This document shows positions 53,517-56,714 of a stretch of DNA of 56,714 nucleotides, one piece after another. The DNA lies in assembly GCA_018241185.1 (NCBI GenBank), contig JAFEEH010000205.1, positions 1 through 56,714 of the forward strand, read 5' to 3'. This stretch comes from Pseudomonadota bacterium (GTDB lineage Bacteria; Pseudomonadota; Gammaproteobacteria; Burkholderiales; Burkholderiaceae_C). The first letter of the stretch is position 1. Each line of letters begins with the position of its first letter. A program made the position numbers and the translations under genes. The notes beneath the pieces were generated by a model, which was not told where the DNA came from, made no database searches, and worked only from the letters and a program-made list of their open reading frames with translations.

Positions 53517-55810
53517 CGCTGGGGTGTGTGATCCACATCAAGATTCATATTGGTGGTGCCGCGCCGGACGCCCACTATTCGTCGCCGGCCGGTGTTAGGG
53601 TCTGCGGCGCGCACGAAGTCTATTTTCGTAAAGGAGATGGACTCAATGACCGGTTGCGCCGGATACACCACGTCGTCTAATACGCGGCGGATGTAGATTA
53701 CATGGATGTGTCGGTGGTCGTAATGATTGCCGCCGCCGTTTATCCATAGGCACAATTTGCCGATGCTGTCGTAGTCCATCCCGCTATCCGCGATGCGTGA
53801 AAGGTTGCTAAGGGACAGTGTTGCGGTTTCGCTGTAGTTTTTGGATACCCAATAGAAGCCCGATGAGTTGGCAGCATGGTAAGGATCGTTGGCAATCAAA
53901 TCTAGTTGGAAATTGGCGTTGCCCGTTGGAGTGACGCGTGCGAACTTGTCGTAGCTTTCGTACTTGTCCTGCCAAGTGATTTGGATTAGACCGCGTCCGA
54001 TGTATGGCGCATAGCGCGCGTTGTCAGCACCGGCTTCACGAGTCAATCGCAAATAACCAGTTTCCGCCCAGACCTGCGCCAACAGATGGGTGAGCCTCGC
54101 CGTATCATCTAGCGAGAATTTGCGCGCCATTTGATTGATCGAGCCCACCCACTGAGTGCTACGCGCCTTCGCCGTATTTCTTGAGACGAGCCCCGCTGGC
54201 GAATTCCTGGGAATGCATTGCATCATTTCGTCGCGACTCAACCACCCACACTTCCTCATATGTGCGATGAACTGCGCCGGATGCACGTGCCAGACTGCGT
54301 CCTTGTAGCCTTGGGGTAGACCGTCAAAGGTGATCGTCTTCAAGTGGTTAACGAAGCGCTGCCAGTTTTCCTCGATGTCGAGCTTGAAAGATAGGTTGGG
54401 ATCACGCTGCCACTGGTAGCGTATTTGTATGTTCCCACTGTCCCATTCCGTAGGGAAATGGCAGATCGCGCGCCGCATCGACCGGCGCACTGCTTCGTCG
54501 CCGAGGCGTTGCTTGAGCAGCGCGTCACCCGGCGGGACCATGTTCGCGGGATTGGCGTCGATGGCCTCGCGGATACGCGCCTTGAGCTTGTCAGAGTCGC
54601 AGCGCTGGTCACTGGCATTGCTGTCGTCGTCGTAGCAGTTCCAACCCATGATGGGCAGAAAGTCGGCGTCGCTGAACTTGCAGCTGCCCTGGGCATTCAA
54701 GTCCACCCACATCGGCCGGCCACTTGGGCCGGGTATCTGGCGCCAGTGCGCAGCCTGCGCGGGCAGCGGATCAGAGCCCAGGTTGCGCCCGAAGCGCAGC
54801 AATTCGTACCAGCCGCTGGGGCTGCTGTTGGCCTGATCGGCGGCGCTCAGGCTGTTGTGGCGCTTGTTGGCCTCGGTATACAGGTTGTACTCGTAATCGG
54901 CCTGCGCCTCGGCCACCGGATCGGGCGTGGTGGGCTGGCCCTGGGCATTGAAGCTTTGATAGCGGCACTGGCCCTTGTCATAGTCGATGCGTAGCCACAG
55001 AGGCTGGCCGATGCTGCTCTGGCTCGGCTGTCGCGTGTGCGCGGTGGGCGCTTGGGTGCTGGCGGGGGTGTTGGCGCGCAGGTAGATATACACGCTGCCG
55101 AACACGCTGTCGGTGCGGCCGTCGGAAGTGGGGGTGTCTGCCGGGTTGTCACGCTGCCAGGCGGGGGGCTTGTTCCAGGTCTTGCCGAGCAAGGTGGCCA
55201 GCGCATCCTTACCCAGTGCGATCTCGAAGTGCAGACAGTTGTCGAGGCCGTACACCTTGCCCGCGCGGCCCAACTCGTCCTTGCGGTAGAGCCGGTCGCC
55301 CTTCTTCAGATCGCGATCGCTGGCCGCCTTCGTCACCCGGCCCTTGCGGTCTTTCTCCTCGGGTTCGTGCACCTGCTTGATTTCTTTCAGGTGCATATAG
55401 AGGCTGTAGTAGGTGAAGCTTGTGGTGTCGGTGCCATCGGCCCCGATTTCACCCGTGTGCTCCAGGATGATGCAGCCGTTGTCGGTCCAGGCCTGCTGGG
55501 TTTTGTCGGGCAGGTAGTTCTGGCCGTGGTTCGGGTCCTGGTTCTCGGTGTTGGCCGACGTGACGAGCCTGACGAAGACGACCGTTCCATCGGCAACGGC
55601 GCGTACGGGCAGTGCGTTGCCGTTGGCGCCCTGGGGCGCCTCGATGTGCAGGCCGTTGTGCCACTGGAGTTCGGCGCTGACGGGGAAGGAGCCTTCTTGG
55701 GCATTGGACCCCGACATACGACCGGGCGGTTGCTTCATTGCGCGCTCGATCCAGGTGGCGTCGCTTTCGCTGGCGTTGCGCTCGGGAAGGAAGGGAGGAC
55801 TGATGAGCAT
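53513..55810 (-). CDS. T6SS-associated peptidoglycan hydrolase effector (M23-like plus GH19-like domains)
   Basis: A 765-residue protein without a signal peptide. Residues ~45-200 resemble an M23/LytM peptidase: LQWHNGLHIEAPQGANG, VRAVADGTVVFVR, YYSLYMHLKEI and NCLHFEIAL. His51, His140 and His194 are in place, but the usual Asp ligand position is His55 and one catalytic His position is Cys192, so peptidase activity is uncertain. Residues ~550-715 resemble glycoside hydrolase family 19 (chitinase/lysozyme): LLAQVWAETGYLRLTRE with the acid Glu583, YIGRGLIQITWQDKYESY, and LWINGGGNHYDHR. It starts 21 bases after the vgrG stop and is followed by the immunity candidate, so it is probably loaded on VgrG and delivered to a rival's periplasm. 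Confidence 0.82.
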   Translation of the reverse strand: MLISPPFLPERNASESDATWIERAMKQPPGRMSGSNAQEGSFPVSAELQWHNGLHIEAPQGANGNALPVRAVADGTVVFVRLVTSANTENQDPNHGQNYLPDKTQQAWTDNGCIILEHTGEIGADGTDTTSFTYYSLYMHLKEIKQVHEPEEKDRKGRVTKAASDRDLKKGDRLYRKDELGRAGKVYGLDNCLHFEIALGKDALATLLGKTWNKPPAWQRDNPADTPTSDGRTDSVFGSVYIYLRANTPASTQAPTAHTRQPSQSSIGQPLWLRIDYDKGQCRYQSFNAQGQPTTPDPVAEAQADYEYNLYTEANKRHNSLSAADQANSSPSGWYELLRFGRNLGSDPLPAQAAHWRQIPGPSGRPMWVDLNAQGSCKFSDADFLPIMGWNCYDDDSNASDQRCDSDKLKARIREAIDANPANMVPPGDALLKQRLGDEAVRRSMRRAICHFPTEWDSGNIQIRYQWQRDPNLSFKLDIEENWQRFVNHLKTITFDGLPQGYKDAVWHVHPAQFIAHMRKCGWLSRDEMMQCIPRNSPAGLVSRNTAKARSTQWVGSINQMARKFSLDDTARLTHLLAQVWAETGYLRLTREAGADNARYAPYIGRGLIQITWQDKYESYDKFARVTPTGNANFQLDLIANDPYHAANSSGFYWVSKNYSETATLSLSNLSRIADSGMDYDSIGKLCLWINGGGNHYDHRHIHVIYIRRVLDDVVYPAQPVIESISFTKIDFVRAADPNTGRRRIVGVRRGTTNMNLDVDHTPQR

Positions 55811-55831
55811 GACGGTCGAACGCAGGGAGGG

Positions 55832-56714
55832 TCAGAGGGAATGGAAAGATCCGCCATCTGGCTTGAAGGCCTTGAGGTGGGCGTCGGGGAACGGGGTCAG
55901 CTTGACCGGAAGGCTCGCCGGCCCCACCAGACTGTGGGTAGCCGCATGCTCTCTCCAGATGCCGTTGGTGCCGCTGACGATGCCCTGTGCATTCCATCGC
56001 GTGTAGCTCGTGCCCCCATTGATCAGCACCTCCTCCTTGGCCGTGATCGTGATCCGGTTGGCCTCCTGCCTGATCTCCAGCTTGGCCAGGATGTTGATGC
56101 TGTCCTTCAGCGCCTGGATGTCGATGTCCGAGTTGGCTGCGATCAGGCGCAGCCCTTCCTCCATCGCCGCGATGCGCACCGCCTCCTTCGCACTGACCAG
56201 CAAGCTCTTGCCCGCCGCGATGCTGGTGTGCCCCCCACTGGTGATGGCGTTGTGCTCGTTGCTCGCGATGTGCGTGGAGCCCGCCGTCGTCGCCTCGATC
56301 CCCGCCGGGCTGGCGATCGTCAGATGCGGGGTCTCGAACTCCGGGAACTGCCCCTGCTCTCGGTTGCCTTGGCCTGCACCCTTGACCTCCTCGTTCTGCT
56401 TCTTCAGCTCTTTCGTGACCTGATCCGAATCCCCACCCTCATGCGCCCGGGCCTGCATCGCCGCCTCGCTCAGCCCCTCGTGCAGGTCCCGGGCCGCCGT
56501 CAGCCGGGCGAGCGTCTCCCCCATGTCCGTGATGTGGGCCTGGGCGTTGGGACGTGCTTCTGTCGTGATCAACAGCCCCTTCTGCGCCCTGAGGGCCCCA
56601 TGCCCGTCCGTCCTCAGCTCTGCCCCCTGGCCCCGCATGTCCTTGCGCCCCTGGGTGTCCTCCACCCGGGCGATGTGCCCCAGGCTCAGGCTGCTGCTGT
56701 CGTGGTCGCTCTTG
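55832..56714 (-). CDS. vgrG: Type VI secretion tip protein VgrG, C-terminal part (runs off the window end)
   Basis: The last ~293 codons of a VgrG spike protein. Visible are the DUF2345 region (QGAELRTDGHGALRAQKGLL, LTIASPAGIEATTAGSTHI, HTSIAAGKSLLVSAKEAVRI) with the beta-helical EALINGGTSY-type repeat end (KEEVLINGGTSYTRWNAQGI) and a tail rich in Pro and His (GPASLPVKLTPFP). The frame is open to the window edge (KSDHDSSSLSLGHIARVEDT), so the GTG at 56665 is not a start. The gp27/gp5-like N-terminal part lies beyond the window. It is the probable carrier of the effector encoded next. Confidence 0.93.
   Translation of the reverse strand, partial: KSDHDSSSLSLGHIARVEDTQGRKDMRGQGAELRTDGHGALRAQKGLLITTEARPNAQAHITDMGETLARLTAARDLHEGLSEAAMQARAHEGGDSDQVTKELKKQNEEVKGAGQGNREQGQFPEFETPHLTIASPAGIEATTAGSTHIASNEHNAITSGGHTSIAAGKSLLVSAKEAVRIAAMEEGLRLIAANSDIDIQALKDSINILAKLEIRQEANRITITAKEEVLINGGTSYTRWNAQGIVSGTNGIWREHAATHSLVGPASLPVKLTPFPDAHLKAFKPDGGSFHSL

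Overview
The window is high-GC proteobacterial DNA, most likely a member of the Burkholderiales and probably of the family Comamonadaceae (a Variovorax/Acidovorax-like genome). This rests on gene order (secB-gpsA, DUF3460-scpA-nadB-pan genes), a Coq4-type protein, a ChvE/GguAB sugar transporter and several dispersed intergenic repeats of a kind I associate with that family. The genus cannot be fixed from this sequence alone.

Layout. Positions 1-12,980 are core housekeeping: the start of an S41 peptidase, gpmA, a rhodanese, grxC, secB, gpsA, nadC, nadA, a pabB-pabC fusion, then on the minus strand panC, panB, panD, nadB, scpA and a DUF3460 gene, and a small lipoprotein gene. Together nadA, nadB and nadC give de novo NAD synthesis, and panB, panC and panD give pantothenate. 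Positions 13,161-24,120 are a selenium block: a three-subunit membrane formate dehydrogenase whose catalytic subunit is read through an in-frame TGA (selenocysteine, residue 196, followed by a SECIS hairpin), then fdhE, selA, selB and the selenocysteine tRNA gene selC. selD lies about 28 kb away (51,771-52,832), so the whole selenocysteine pathway and one client protein are in the window.

Just past selC is an AT-rich island (about 24,170-26,200) with one NACHT-type NTPase gene. Its frame is open over 586 codons except for a single TAA at codon 394, so it looks like a recently disabled STAND/anti-phage-type gene. Next come a DUF2383 gene and an AI-2E-type membrane protein fused to a GAF domain. 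Positions 30,043-45,473 are a sugar cluster for oxidative, non-phosphorylating pentose/hexose use: a 2-keto-3-deoxy-L-arabonate dehydratase, an IlvD/Edd-type arabonate dehydratase, two complete ABC importers (YtfQ-YtfR-YtfT-YjfF type and ChvE-GguA-GguB type), a GbpR-like LysR regulator, a sugar dehydrogenase, a lactonase and an aldose 1-epimerase.

Positions 45,480-48,026 hold a thioredoxin-like protein, a transglutaminase-like protein and a Coq4-like protein. Positions 48,374-52,832 hold an unusual plus-strand set: an acyl-CoA-dehydrogenase-like flavoprotein, a substrate-binding-protein-like protein without a signal peptide, a Cys-less TusA-like domain fused to a ferritin-like diiron domain, and selD. 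This is my best candidate for an undescribed (possibly selenium-related) system. The window ends in a type VI secretion module on the minus strand: the 3' part of vgrG, a peptidoglycan-degrading effector with M23-like and GH19-like domains, a candidate periplasmic immunity protein, and a 70-base relic of another effector copy.

Five families of short repeats are scattered through the gaps. Two of these families have also inserted in frame inside selB and the ferritin-like gene. I see no CRISPR array, rRNA gene or insertion sequence.
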